From Cristatella mucedo (taxonomy: Eukaryota; Bryozoa; Phylactolaemata; Cristatellidae): DNA of 64,000 nucleotides. Made by a program: the position numbers and the translations under genes. Each line of letters begins with the position of its first letter. Position 1 is the stretch's first letter. The notes beneath the pieces were generated by a model. That model saw nothing but the letters and a program-made list of their open reading frames with translations. It was not told the origin of the DNA and searched no databases. The DNA is taken from positions 2,750,001 to 2,814,000 of the forward strand of contig WPIO01000056.1 in NCBI GenBank assembly GCA_009760855.2, read 5' to 3'. Positions 12,083-23,056 of this stretch are shown piece after piece.

Positions 12083-13427
12083 TAATAATAATAACGCACT
12101 TGATAAAGCGCCCTCAGAGAACTCAATCTCTCCCTAGGCGCTTTACATTTGCTGCAAAGGGAAGCGCGATTAAATTGCAAGTAATATCATGCTCGATAAA
12201 CATGAATAACATGGTTAGGGGTGACATGCACAGGGTCAGCATGCAAGTGTGGTCAGTGGCAGCATGCACAGTGTCAGCACGCGTAAGCACATGAAGCACG
12301 AATCACATGAAACCACTAAATGCTGTCCTAAATAGGTGTGTTTTTAAGTACTTTTTAAATGTGGTCAAGTCAGGGGATGTTCTGACGCAGGTCGGAAGGG
12401 AGTTTCAGGCTTTGGGAGCATACAAACTAAATGCACGGTCTCCAAAGGATTTGAGGTTTGTACGAGGTATTTGTAGACTGTTGGATTCCGAAAAGCGGGT
12501 AGTACGATGATGACCTGGTGGGGGAGTAGATCTGAGAGATAGGCTGGAGCCAAAAAATGAAGTGACCTAAAAGTGAGCGATAACACCTTGAAGTCAATCC
12601 ATTGCCTCACTGGTAGCCAGTGCAGGTCGGCGAGAAGTGGAGTAATGTGGCATCTGCGACGCTCACGACAGACAAGACTAGCTGCAGAGTTTTGCACCAG
12701 CTGCAATCGCCTGATCGCACATGCTGGTAGGCGAGTATGCAGTGAGTTGCAGAAGTTAAGACGGGATGTCACGAATGCATGGACCAACTTGGACGAGGTA
12801 TCCTTATCTAAGTAAGCCCGAATTTTAGCAATGTTATGTAGCTGAAATTAGGCAGATTTGACTGTTGAGCTGATATGGTCGTCTAACGAGAGGTCGCTTT
12901 GAAATATGACACTTAGATTTTGAGCTGATTCAACAGGAGATACACTGGCAGAGCCAATTTTGAGCGTCAGCCTTTCCAATTTATGAATCATACTAGGTTT
13001 GCCCATAACTAGTAAGTTAGCTTTATCATCTTTAAAAAAATATAATTCATTTATATAGTGCCCCAAGAGAGCTTAATCTCTATTAAGGCGCTTCACATAT
13101 GCCTCGGGGCTCGAGCCCACGACTTCAGTCAGACCTCGGTCGGGGCGAGCACCTTAACCGCTAGACCAAACGAGCTCGGCGTTTAGTTTAAGAAAATTTG
13201 CTGCCATTCATGTGCGGATGTCATCAATACATGCAGCAAGTGAGTTGAGAGAATTCGAGGTGCTCGAAGGCTGGGAGGGATCAAAGCAACGGTACCACTG
13301 AGTGCCATTCGGATAGAAGTGAAAGCATAGATTGTGCTTGGCAATCATATCAGCAAGAGGCAGAGTATAAACCGTGAAAAGAACCGGACCTAGCACGGAG
13401 CCCTGAGGTACCCCATATACGGCAGGA
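12083..13427 (-). mobile_element. LINE-A 3' half with a nested SINE-A
   Basis: From the TAA tail (12083) inward it contains the hairpin, the 3' UTR and the C-terminal coding region. Residues such as SAASLVCRERRRCHITPLL are readable at 12.36-12.79 kb, then the block DKANLLVMGKPS. SINE-A interrupts it at about 13030-13180. The RT motif GVPQGSVLGPVLFTVYTLPLAD follows at 13.30-13.41 kb. In the catalytic motif YADD has decayed to YPNG. The element is 5' truncated just upstream of that motif. Confidence 0.9.
13030..13180 (-). mobile_element. SINE-A (tRNA-derived) inside LINE-A
   Basis: Read on the minus strand it starts gagctcgtttggtctagcgg, a pol III A-box-like sequence, followed by a B-box region in gtgggctcgagcccc. 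It ends in gaagcgccttaatagagatt and a tail tataaatgaattatattttt. The copy at 20803-20950 shares this structure. It separates two coding blocks of LINE-A that are contiguous in the 49.3-kb copy. Confidence 0.85.
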
Positions 13428-13804
13428 TGGGACACCGTAGGAAAAAATCGAAAGGCATTATGTTTATCTAGAACGTATAGGGCTTGGAATAAAATAGTGT
13501 TGCCTAATACTAAAGTTGTAAGTCGAATTAGTGCAGATTGTGACTTAGTGAATCCCGAAACCACCAAAGCTGGAATGAATGCAGGACTTCTTGTTCAGTG
13601 TTGTGCTATGTATACTATTGACATAGTAGACACAAATCTTGGTAAAAAAAAGTCATTCTTCATATTCCAAGTGTTAAGTTTTAGCTGACTATATAAGATA
13701 TTGAAGCAACCAGTTCTTTTAAAGTTAGTTTGAGATAAAAATGTAAATTTAATTAATGTAATCCGTGATGCTTTCATTACAATAAAAGTTTCTAAATAAT
13801 AAAG

Positions 13805-13945
13805 AATGTTATGTAATGTATCTCCGTCTGTAACTCCACAAAGTCATAAAGACCATGTGGGTGTTACGCAAGAGAGTTTTGTATAGCTCACTCGCGGCCT
13901 AGCGGCTGTCGGTACGCATTCAGTAGCAAAGAGATGGGAAGTCAA
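13805..13945 (-). mobile_element. LINE-B 3' tail
   Basis: It starts at the tail side with gttatgtaatgtatctccgt, followed by the reverse complement of the LINE-B end (gagttttgtatagctcactc, ggtacgcattcagtagc). It is strongly 5' truncated. A short block at about 13955-13990 (aatttaacagcctctttcgg) resembles the SINE-B 3' end and may be a remnant of that family. Confidence 0.75.
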
Positions 13946-14004
13946 GATTGTCAATACTAGCTAATTTAACAGCCTCTTTCGGAAAGTGACAGGAGATATC
14001 AATA

Positions 14005-14110
14005 ATAATAATAATGCACTTGGTAAAGCGCCCTCAGAGAACTCAATCTCTTTCTATGCGCTTTACATTTGCTGCAAAGGGAAATGCAATTGAATGGATG
14101 AAATGCAAAT
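14005..14110 (-). mobile_element. LINE-A terminal tail only
   Basis: Contains the TAA repeats, the hairpin (ccctcagagaactcaatctc) and ttgctgcaaagggaaatgc. It then breaks into an unrelated TCTC run. Confidence 0.85.
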
Positions 14111-14129
14111 TTCTCTCTCTCTCTCTCTA

Positions 14130-14290
14130 TGTGCTGTCGCGTTTCTATAGCGCCAGGTCGCTGGTTCGAGTCCAGCAGCCGACAATGCCGCACTACTTAG
14201 GGCAAGAAGGATGAACAAAGGCTGGCGCCTTCCTGCCGCTCTATAGAAACAGCTGTTGAACAACCTAATCTTCTTTACTGTGCTTTAAAA
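14130..14290 (+). mobile_element. Possible third tRNA-like SINE
   Basis: The block ggtcgctggttcgagtccag is a good B-box/T-arm look-alike. The piece is bounded by the inverted repeat gtttctatagcg and cgctctatagaaac. I see no second copy in the window, so it could equally be a decayed tRNA copy. Confidence 0.35.
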
Positions 14291-14417
14291 CGTTAGCAGA
14301 TGCCCCAGTGAGCTTCTGCCAAATCCAATATCGCCTTAAGTTCAAACAAGCAGCACAAGGGAAAGCGCGACTCTAGAGGCATGGCCACCTACAGAAGAAG
14401 GCCAAGCGGCCTATCGA

Positions 14418-15163
14418 GGGAAAGGAAGGAAAGGAAGGAAAGGAAGGAAAGGAAGGAAAGGAAGGAAAGGAAGGAAAGGAAGGAAAGGAAGGAAAGGAAG
14501 GAAAGGAAGGAAAGGAAGGAAAGGAAGGAAAGGAAGGAAAGGAAGGAAAGGAAGGAAAGGAAGGAAAGGAAGGAAAGGAAGGAAAGGAAGGAAAGGAAGG
14601 AAAGGAAGGAAAGGAAGGAAAGGAAGGAAAGGAAGGAAAGGAAGGAAAGGAAGGAGGGAAGGAAAGGAAGGAAAAGGAAGGAAAGGAAGGAAAAAGGAAG
14701 GAAAGGGAAGGAAAGGAGGAAGGAAGGAAAGGAAGAAGGAGGAAAAGGAAGGAAAGGAAGGGAAGGAAGGAAAGGAAGGAAAGGAAGGAAAGGAAGGAAA
14801 GGGAAGGAAAGGAAGGAAAGGAAGGAAAGGAAGGAAAGGAAGGAAAGGAAGGAAAGGAAGGAAAGGAAGGAAAGGAAGGAAAGGAAAGAAAGGAAGGAAA
14901 GGAAGGAAAGGAAAGGAAGGAAGGAAAGGAAGAAAAGGAAAGGAAGGAAGGAAGGAAGGAAAGGAAAGGAAGAAAGGAAAGGAAAGAAAAAGGAAAGGAA
15001 AGGAAAAGAACGAAAGGAAGGAAAGGAAGGAAAGGAAAGAAAAGAAGGAAAGGAAAAGAAAGGAAGGAAAGGAAGGAAAGGAAGGAAAGGAAGGAAAGGA
15101 AGGAAAGGAAGGAAAGGAAGGAAAGGAAGGAAAGGAAGGAAAGGAAGGAAAGGAAGGAAAGGG
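14418..15163. repeat. 9-bp purine minisatellite (GGAAGGAAA)n
   Basis: About 745 bp of pure R-strand repeat. The core unit is ggaaggaaa. Variants with insertions cluster at 14.65-14.76 and 14.89-15.06 kb between two homogeneous arms. Because the period is a multiple of three it reads as endless RKE on + and PFLPFLP-like on minus. This is repeat coding potential, not a gene. It could form H-DNA. Confidence 0.97.
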
Positions 15164-16355
15164 AGTACGAGTATCCTTCTCAGAGGGCACCCGTTTGTCG
15201 GTTTTCGGACCCACGCTGCTGAAGCACTTCAATCTCCATTCACTGAATCAAGTTTCGTCCCTTGCCGGTGCTCTGCAGTCTAAATCGGATCTGATTTGCC
15301 TTTTTAGTCGCAAATTGAACTCTCCTTTCGAATAAGGGCGTAGCCAGGCATTCTTTAAGGGGCCAAGCCTTCGCAGCCATCTGGGGAAGGACCGAGCTCT
15401 AGACCGCGCCAGCGGCCAGTCGTACGCGGCTCACTACGCCCCAAAAGGAGGCGTGGTGGATTCTGAGGAGGGCTGCATCTAGGCAGCTGCCTTGCTGCCT
15501 CGCTCTGGTTTCCCTATGACAGGTGCGCTTCAACGTCAGTTTGCTGAAATGGCGATTGAAATGGTGATTAATTTTGAATAGAAGGTTCTAGATTGTAGAT
15601 CGTCCACAGCTCTTGCGAAGCACTACAATCCGTCCTCCTCGTGGCCATCTTTTCTCGGGCTGCCATCCAGCCAACCTCCTTGCGTGGCTGCTTCCGTGCT
15701 GACCTCTGACCCCGCTGTACGTATTCGGCCATACTTCTCATTTTCGCTCAGCTGCGTGAGATGAAAACTGCTTTATACCGTATGCTCACCTAAAGCCCCG
15801 CGGCTTTGAGTTTGCCATACGAAACCCAGCAGTAAAACCCGTGTCTTGGCGAGTTTGTGGAGATGCAGACGGAGATGCATACATGAATAGATACAAGGCT
15901 AGTCGATTCTTTAAATAAGGTGTTCATTGTACTGCTCATTGGAGCGTAATTGAGCTTTGTGGCACTATACACATACTGTTTTACATGTACATGCTACTGT
16001 ATAGCACCCTAGCTGACTTGCCTTTTTTCCTGTGTGAGTCAGTTCAATTGTGTCAATGCCTTCATCGTTGCTTGTCCAAGTATGACGCTTGCATCCTTGT
16101 GCGTGCCTGCTTACGCCATTCTCTCTTCTTTCATATGGTTATTGCTTTTCTAGCAGCTCGAAGAAATGCGAAGCACCCAAACACAGACTTAGTTCTCCTG
16201 GAGCGCTATAAAATATATTTATTACAAATCCTATAACTATTATCACTATATTAGAAATTGGCGAGTATCCCGACTTGACCATGACGCAAAAACTTCATCT
16301 AAAGAAAGGAGCTTAAAGAATAGCGGTATATCTATGTTCTGTGCAGACGCAGGAT
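15164..16355. other. No gene recognised
   Basis: The frames at 15.79-15.97 and 15.99-16.24 kb are short and unsupported. A diverged fragment like the LINE-B end (gtttgtggagatgcagacgg) is visible at about 15.85 kb. Confidence 0.5.
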
Positions 16356-16359
16356 GAGT

Positions 16360-17278
16360 CTTGGATAAATGATGATAAAAAAAACTTACTAGCTTTAGGA
16401 AAACCAACGCGATTCAGATATTGGAAAGCTTAACGCTCCCAATTGACTCTGCTACAATATCCCCTGTTAAATCTGCACGAAACCTTGGTGGCATATTCCA
16501 AAGTGACATTTCATTCAACGACCACATCAGCTCCACAGTCAAGTCTGCCTACTGTCAGCTACTTAACATTGCTAAAATTCGAGCTTGTCTAGATAGGGAT
16601 ACGACATCTAAATTTGTCCATGCATTTGTAACATCCTGTCTCAACTTCAGTAACTCACTTCTTGCCGTTCTACCGGCCTGTGCAATCAGGCGCTTACTGC
16701 TGGTGCAAAAATTTGCACCTTGGCTTACCTGTCATGAGCGTCACAGTTGCCATGACACACAACTTATCAACGACATGCACTGGGTTTCAGTCAAGAAACA
16801 CATCGACTTCAAGGTTCTGTCACTCACTTTTATGTCCCTCCATTCTTTGGCTCCAGCCTACCTATCAGATCTACTACCCCAACAAGCTAAGCATAGTACC
16901 ACCTGGTTTTCGGAATCTGATAGTTTACAAATACCTCGTACGAACTGCAAATCTTTTGGAGACCGTTCCTTTAGTTGGTATGCTCCGAAAGCCTGGAACT
17001 CACTTCCAAATTACTTCAAGACATCCCGTGACTTGACGACATTTAAAAATTACTGAAAACGCAACTATTTAGGACAGCATTTAGTGGGTCCCTATGATTC
17101 GTCCTTTATCTACTTATGCGTGCTGACACTGTGCATGCTGCCACTAACCATACTTGCATGTTGACCCTGTGCATGTTATAAACCATTCGATCACGCTTCC
17201 TTTGCACCAAATGTTAAGTGCCTAGAAAGAGATCGAGTTCTCTGAGGGTTCTATATAAAATATGTAGGTATTATTATT
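16360..17278 (+). mobile_element. LINE-A 3' third, 5' truncated, nearly open
   Basis: An open frame of about 211 codons (16421-17056) covers the post-catalytic LINE-A region: a block like SARNLGGIFQSDIS, the region with HAFVTSCLNFSNS, the LADLHWLP-equivalent block, and the terminal KAWNSLPNYF. The 3' UTR, the terminal hairpin (gagatcgagttctctgaggg) and a short TTA tail follow. There is no catalytic domain. Confidence 0.9.
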
Positions 17279-17379
17279 CTAAGCCACTTTGATCTGATGG
17301 CTTTCCAGTTTCCGAGTGAGTACAGACTTGCTCGTGAATATTAGGTTGGTATTTTCATTGATCAATTTACGATGTTGCC

Positions 17380-18060
17380 CGTCATTCAAGTGCAAGAATG
17401 AGCAGTTTTAGCTGCTACGGAATTGATAACATTAGACACTAGAATGTTTTAAAAATGAAAGTACATCATTTTCACTCGAATGAAAGGTTAAATCGTGCTT
17501 TTTAATGAAATCGGCTAGAGGCAGACTGCAGAGTGTGGATGGAAGTGGCCCGAGAACGGAGACCCGAGGGGCTCCCTATATGTATATCCCTGTAAAAGCT
17601 TACCGGATGATCCGTCGCCATTCGTATCTATGCTCTAAGCTAGCCCACTAATGGCTGGGGCTTAGTGAGATAGTACTTGACCTCTGCAGTACCGTGGCGA
17701 CGATGCTGATAAGTGACCAAGATGGATAAATGGTGATCAATCGTGATCAACGCTCGAGAGATCTAGAAGAAGTAGCAGAGACTCGACCAAAGCCATTCCT
17801 TGAAACGTTCTTGTTTCAAACGTAGTAGAATAGCCATTAGACTGAACATGCATGGAATGACAGGAATTTAATTGTTAGATAATTGCATTGATAGTAGCTG
17901 CTCTGCTAGCACCGAGTGTTAGAGAGTGTCTTTGATAAAAGCGTTAGGAGAGAGACCGGGTAGAAGATTATTAAAGTTCACCCGGCCCAGTGTTGACTTA
18001 ATCATGTGTGGCTCAGGCTAAAGCCTCTTTGAGGGACGCCGGAGTTGAGTCGGAGACTGA
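17380..18060 (-). mobile_element. Very old LINE RT fragment
   Basis: Read in reverse, blocks line up with LINE-A in order: acggagacccgaggggctcc is like the PQGSVLGP region, cgctcgagagatctagaaga is like the LLDLSAAFDTIDH region, and gtgtctttgataaaagcg is like the FLSKTLE region. Divergence is high and no frame survives. Confidence 0.65.
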
Positions 18061-18181
18061 TGTTTAAGTTTACTTCTTACCCGCTACCTTCGGGCTGTTA
18101 TCTTCGCTGCGACTGCACACGAGCACTCCTCGGATATGCTATTCAAGCCAGGACCTGCTTAGCGTAAAGTGTGATGTCGCC

Positions 18182-18385
18182 ATTAAATAAATAAATAATA
18201 GCTGATTTGACAGCCTCTTTTATACAGCGACAGAAGAGCCTGTATGCCTATAACCACCGCTTGAAGCGGCGATGAAGAATGAAGAAACCAACTGCAGGTT
18301 TCGAACTAACGATCTTGGGACTGAGGTCATGAAAAGCAACCGCGTTACCTGGTGTGCCATCACGGCTCACTACCTACCATGGGTG
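18182..18385 (-). mobile_element. SINE-B (tRNA-derived)
   Basis: Minus-strand order is gagccgtgatggcacaccagg (A-box region), then an inverted-repeat segment around catgacctcagtcccaagat, a B-box-like part, the conserved body, then ggctgtcaaatcagctatta and a TTTA tail. It matches the copies at 53.43-53.62 kb and 62.3-62.48 kb. Confidence 0.8.
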
Positions 18386-18869
18386 GGCCTTCGTTGTCGG
18401 GTCAGTATGAACCTCCCAGCATCATGTGTTTGCCCTATCAACCATACCCAGCATCATGTGTTTGCCCTATCTACCACTCGGCTGTCAAATCTATGAACCG
18501 CAAGTTTAAGGTGCAATTTAGAACTCGTTGCTGCAGCAGCTCACGTGCCGAACCTCGACACGAAGCGAATAGGTCGTACGTAGGCCTTTACTAAGGTTCC
18601 CGTCTATACCGCCGTGACTGTCGCCCGGGCTGTATGCCGACTAGCTGGTAGGCCATTAGTCGTGCGTCGAGCAGTTACTACTTCGATTGAGAGCTTAAAC
18701 AGCTAGTAAATGAACCATCTGCACGGACAAGCAATCACACTCAGCCGACAGATGCTAAGCACACTCGCCGCAGCTTCACTACTTAGAGTCGGCCGTTCGC
18801 CGGCATTGGACAGCCTCTTAAATCCCATCTGCTAAGCGTCCGCTCACTAAACACCACGGGCTTACTTAT
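18386..18869. other. No gene recognised
   Basis: Contains a tandem-like duplication of about 30 bp (atcatgtgtttgccctatc at 18421-18439 and 18451-18469). No coding signal. Confidence 0.5.
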
Positions 18870-19509
18870 CCGTGATCAGGTTGTCCAGGAGAAGCTACAT
18901 GCATTTCTTCTGACTGACACGCGGATGACGCCCTGCTCTGATATTTGCATTTTTGAGACTACCGTACCCGGGCTCTCATTCGCTTCAGTTCATGCCGTCT
19001 GACAAGGTGGATGGCGGGATGGCTGTCGTTGTTCGTGAATCATCCGGCGATATTAGACCTGCGGCTTTCGCATTGGCCATAATTTGAATCGGTTGCATTC
19101 AGATTCTCATCAAAGACCACGCCTCTGACTGCTGAGATCCACCGGCCTCCTTCTGGCTGTCGAAACTTGTTCGCGGAGGAGTTTTTGGAGTTCTTCACTA
19201 AAACATTTGTGTGTGACGGGCCATTACTTCATGTTGACACACCTGGCCGAAGTCAGGTCGGCTCATTTCTTGACTGTCTTGAGAAGGTTGGTTTGGTCCA
19301 ACACATTAATAAAACCACGCTCACCGGTGGCCATTTCCTGGATCCTGTTATCACTTAGGATGTCTGCTCGCCCCAATGGCCTTGTTGTATTCCCACTGAA
19401 CATTTCGGATTACTGCTTCAGGCTCGTTTACTTTTCCTATTTTCCGCTTATGTACAGGCTAATGGCGAGTTTTTCAAGCAAAGCAACTTAAATAGCATGG
19501 ACCCCAATA

Positions 19510-19880
19510 GACTTTTAATAGTAATAATAATAATACACTTGATAAAGTGCCTTTAGAGAACTCAAAGCTTTTTTCTAGGCGCTTTACATTTGCTGCAAAG
19601 GAAATACGATCGAATGATTAGTGGTAGCATTCTAAATGTGAACAAGCATAACGTGGTAAGGGGTGACATGCACAGGGTCAGCATGCAAGTACGGTTAGTG
19701 ACAGCATGCACAGTGTCAGCACGCACAAACACAAAAAGGTAAAATCACAGGGACCCACTAAATTCTGCGATAAATAGGTGCGTTTTTAGTTTCTTTTTAA
19801 ATGTGGTCAAGTCAGGGGATGTCGTGACGCAAGTCAGTAGTGAGTTCCAGGCTTAGGGAGCGTACAAACTAAAGGCACAA
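19510..19880 (-). mobile_element. LINE-A 3' tail nested in LINE-B
   Basis: Contains TAA repeats, the terminal hairpin, 3' UTR landmarks (gtgacatgcacagggtcagc) and the beginning of the C-terminal coding region. LINE-B sequence is present on both sides. Confidence 0.85.
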
Positions 19881-20802
19881 ATATTTATTCGATGCAGGTA
19901 GTCGTGATCTTCATCCAGACGAGGCCGACAGCCTCGATAGCTTCACTGATGCAGTGAGCGTGAAACTTAAGTGTGCCCTTGAAGAGCAAGCTCCCAGGCA
20001 TTCTTTCCGTGTGCAGGCAGAGTCTCGAAGATTCTTTTCCATTTACCAGAATCTTCAAAAGATGTGCCGTATTAAGCACAGACATAAATGCAGCTTAAAG
20101 AAGTCTAGGCCTAATGACGATCTTAAGCCGATTGTAAGGAATTTCTTCGAGATTAGTTACTCCCGGAAGCTTAGTAAAAGTTATGAGGCTTCACTTTTCG
20201 TTCGAAGACTGAAGTCCTGCCAGTCAGACACAAAACGGATTTATAAGACTGTGAAAAATTACCTTGCCAACTGTGAGAGGTCTCAATATCTAGATATTAA
20301 TAGCTCAGCCGATAATTTGACAGCCTTCTTCATAGAAAAAATTGCACACATTTGTGCCTCCATAAAGCCCCAACCGACTAAAGCAATTTCTGTGTCGCAA
20401 CCTGAGCTAAGAGATTATGAAGTGGCTACCTCTATACAGTCTAGTTAAAATAGCTCGTCTTCCGAAGACAAAATATACCATTCCCTCCCTGTATTATACG
20501 TTGACAGAGGACCTTAGTCCAGCCATAACTAAGATTTGTAATGATTCTCTGGATATCGATAGTTGTTTCCAAGTCCTTCAAATCGGCAGTAATTCGATCG
20601 ATACTTAAAATCCCGGATTGAATTCAGACTTCTTAGCAAACTATCGCCCGGTCTTCATTCTTCTTTTTTCTTTAAGAATGATGAAAAGATTGTCGCCAAG
20701 CACTTTATTGCACGCATTGAAAAAGTGATTTGTCAGAAATATCTTAGTCGGGATTCAAGTGACAGCACTCCACTGAAACTGCTCTTCTCCGTGTAGCAAC
20801 GG

Positions 20803-20950
20803 GCTGGTTTGGCCTAGTGGTCAAGGTTCTCGCCCCGATCAAGGTCTGGCCAAAGTCGTGGGCTCGAGCCCCGTGGCATATGTGAAGCGCCTGAATAGAG
20901 ATTGAATTCTCGTAGGGCGCTATACAAATGAATTCAATTTAATTACATTT
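20803..20950 (+). mobile_element. SINE-A (tRNA-derived) with target duplication
   Basis: The head ggtttggcctagtggtcaag is A-box-like, gtgggctcgagccccg is B-box-like, and the end is gaagcgcctgaatagagatt followed by gggcgctatacaaatgaatt. It is flanked by caacgg at 20797-20802 and 20953-20958 (slightly longer with mismatches). The flanking LINE-B sequence rejoins across it by comparison with the copy at 3.0 kb. The tail resembles the LINE-A 3' hairpin. Confidence 0.9.
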
Positions 20951-21254
20951 AACAACGGACAATCTATGAAGCAACGATGACAGAAGCGTCTCTGGCCGAG
21001 CCCTGCTAGATCTATCAGCTGTGTTTAACACTATTGAGCACGATATCCGACTTGAAAGATTGAGAACAAGGATCGATGTGGCAGGCGACGAACTGGCACG
21101 GTTCAAATCGTACTTATCCTACCGCTTTCAACCGCGTCGTTTGGGAAAAGTCTCTTTCATCAGCCCGCTCACCTGTGAAGCAAGGGTCCGTCCACGGTTC
21201 TTTGGTGTTCTCTATTTATACTATACCTCTAGGAAAGTTGATTCAGGCCCCGTG

Positions 21255-21400
21255 ATAGCCCAAGAGGTAGGTTTAAGCTCGCTCTTTACAACCAAGGTCA
21301 CGGGTCCCAATCTTGCAGTGGGCAATCTTGTGGTGCCAACTGCAAGTGCTAGTAATAGCTATTAAGGCATTTCTGCCACTATAGAAATGATACTGTTAAG
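21255..21400 (+). mobile_element. SINE-B (tRNA-derived), decayed
   Basis: Reads cgtgatagcccaagaggtag, then ggtcacgggtcccaatcttg, gcagtgggcaatcttgtgg and aagtgctagtaatagctatt. This is the same order as the reverse complement of the SINE-B at 53.43-53.62 kb. It is inserted in the RT region of LINE-B. Confidence 0.7.
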
Positions 21401-22483
21401 CTAGAAAGTGGAATCTGCTAACGGTTCTATGCTGAATATACTCAGCTGTAGTTACTATTTAAACCGTCAGAACATGCTGCAGCTACTGATCAAATGAATG
21501 CACGCCGCCTTGCATTCACTCGATAATTAGTGTCGGCCGATTTCCTCATACTAAAAGACGATAAAACAGAACTACTACTCACAGGAAATCCTAAGCATGC
21601 GGCTGAAACAAACAATTTGCTGTTCTAATAGGTGATACTGGTGTGAGACCGTCGTCACCATGCGCTCGAAATTTAATCGTCGTCTTTGAAAATTGCCTAA
21701 ATTTTGAAATCTTCGTTAGAAAAACCGACTCCGCAGCTAGCCATCACGTCCGATCCCTATATAAGATTAGGGAATTTCTTCCACGGTCGCTTGCAAAATA
21801 TTCAACTAGCTCCATGGTTCTGTCTAGGATAGACCGCTGCAATCATGTGTTATCTGGGCTACAGCAAGAAAGCCAGTAGGGCGATATGGCCAGACGGTGA
21901 TCAATAATACCCGATTGATTCGCGCCCGCAGGTCCTGTATAGACAATAAATTAGCTGTTCCATTCCTCCGCTTAAAGACCGTTGGCGACAGAAGCTTTGG
22001 CTCTGCAGGTCCTAGACTGTGGAGCTTGCTTCCACAGTTCTTACGAAACGACAACTAATCTCCTGCTGCCGACTATGGCTCATCCTTTTCAGCGGTCCTG
22101 AGCTGCTACTTCCATGCTACTCGCTACCTCGACTGCTCTCCTGACTCTGCTTTGCTTCCCACTTTCTCTTTGTTGCGTGAGGCGAAGTCTGTTGGCTACT
22201 GAATGCGTACGGAAAGCCGCTTAGGCTGTGAGTGCGCTATACAAAACTCTGCTGCGTAATACCCACGTAGTCTTTAGGGCTTTGTGGAGTTACAGACGGA
22301 GATACATTACATTACATTGTCGCGAATTAACATACACGGTTTCGTGAGTGAACTAAAATAGTTTATTTAGCTTAAGGGTCTTTTACTTTTTTTAAATGCA
22401 CAAAAATAGTATGGCATAGCTCAAAGAAGTCTCTTCGCTATTTCAGTGCTTCGTGACCCCCCCCCCGTGTATTGAGCCCTTTC

Positions 22484-23050
22484 ATGGATACGCCCATGTC
22501 AGCGGAAATAAAAACCCACCTCTGCGGCAGGCAGCCAGGTCAGCATTTCGTCGCTCAGCAGCCGCGGGTCGCAACGGCGGAGGAGTTTTCTCTCGCGACC
22601 GCCGTGGCAACTGCCGGAGTGTTCGTCACCATTGCCCAACAGCAGCAGCAAGTTCAAAGTCAGGCTCTGCTGCTGTCGCGAGAACTAGCTGCTGTGGCTG
22701 CTGTGGCTGCTGCGGCGGTGGAAATACAAGCTCCTGCGGAGAAGCGAAAGCCCGCCGCTGCGCCGGCGGCGGCGGAGGAATCAACCGGAAGCCAACGAGA
22801 TCAAGGCAGCAGCGCCGCGTTCGGCGAGAGCTCGGACGTCGCCGCCAGATATCGGGAGAAGCGACGACGCAACAACGAGGCTGCCAAGAAATCGCGCGAG
22901 GCTCGACGCGACAAGGAGCTGCAGACGGCCGTGAGGATCGCCTGCTTCGAGAGGGAGAACGAGAGGCTGATGCTCGAGATAGACCGCGTCAGCGGCGAAG
23001 TCAGTCAGTTCCGCCGTCTGCTGAGCGTCGCTGTGCCTCCTCCCTTATGA
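22484..23050 (+). CDS. bZIP transcription factor, PAR/E4BP4-like
   Basis: A predicted nuclear DNA-binding protein of 188 aa. Residues 122-142 form a basic region with the bZIP signature N-x7-R (N130, R138) in the context RRRNNEAAKKSREARR, which is characteristic of the PAR/HLF/E4BP4 (NFIL3) branch rather than CREB or AP-1. A zipper-like helix follows at residues 143-180 (blocks RIACFERENERL and EIDRVSGEV). The N-terminal half is rich in Ala and Gln, with a Q run at 52-56 and Ala runs at 67-78 and 91-97, and could be an activation or repression region. The start is the ATG at 22484; an in-frame TGA lies upstream at 22454. A second ATG at 22496 is possible. No intron is seen inside the frame. 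The protein is short for the family and a PAR domain is not visible, so an upstream exon cannot be excluded. The family call is firm; the exact orthologue is not. Confidence 0.85.
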   Translation: MDTPMSAEIKTHLCGRQPGQHFVAQQPRVATAEEFSLATAVATAGVFVTIAQQQQQVQSQALLLSRELAAVAAVAAAAVEIQAPAEKRKPAAAPAAAEESTGSQRDQGSSAAFGESSDVAARYREKRRRNNEAAKKSREARRDKELQTAVRIACFERENERLMLEIDRVSGEVSQFRRLLSVAVPPPL

Positions 23051-23056
23051 AACGGC

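Larger units (their letters stand above)
18870..22320 (+). mobile_element. LINE-B, long but decayed copy with three nested insertions
   Basis: In order it shows endonuclease remnants (a block like FLLTDTRMTP at about 18.91 kb, then LLHVDTPGRSQVGSFLDCLE with the following GGHFLDPVIT at 19.2-19.36 kb), the linker (about 19.9-20.45 kb), RT blocks (NYRPV-like at 20.64 kb, LLDLSAVFNTIEHDI at about 21.0 kb), and the 3' end (GPRLW-like block, 21.9-22.1 kb). It closes with an ACATT-type tail at 22.31 kb. Frames are broken throughout. A LINE-A tail, SINE-A and SINE-B are inserted in it, which makes LINE-B older than all three. Confidence 0.85.

Noticed and set aside
14381-15283. 300-codon and 273-codon frames on both strands
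   Set aside because: They exist only because the 9-bp repeat has no stop; the translation is RKE or FLP repeats with no other domain.
20803-20880. tRNA gene
   Set aside because: The A- and B-box-like parts do not fold into a normal acceptor stem, a second diverged copy exists at 13.1 kb, and a LINE-like tail follows; it is a SINE.
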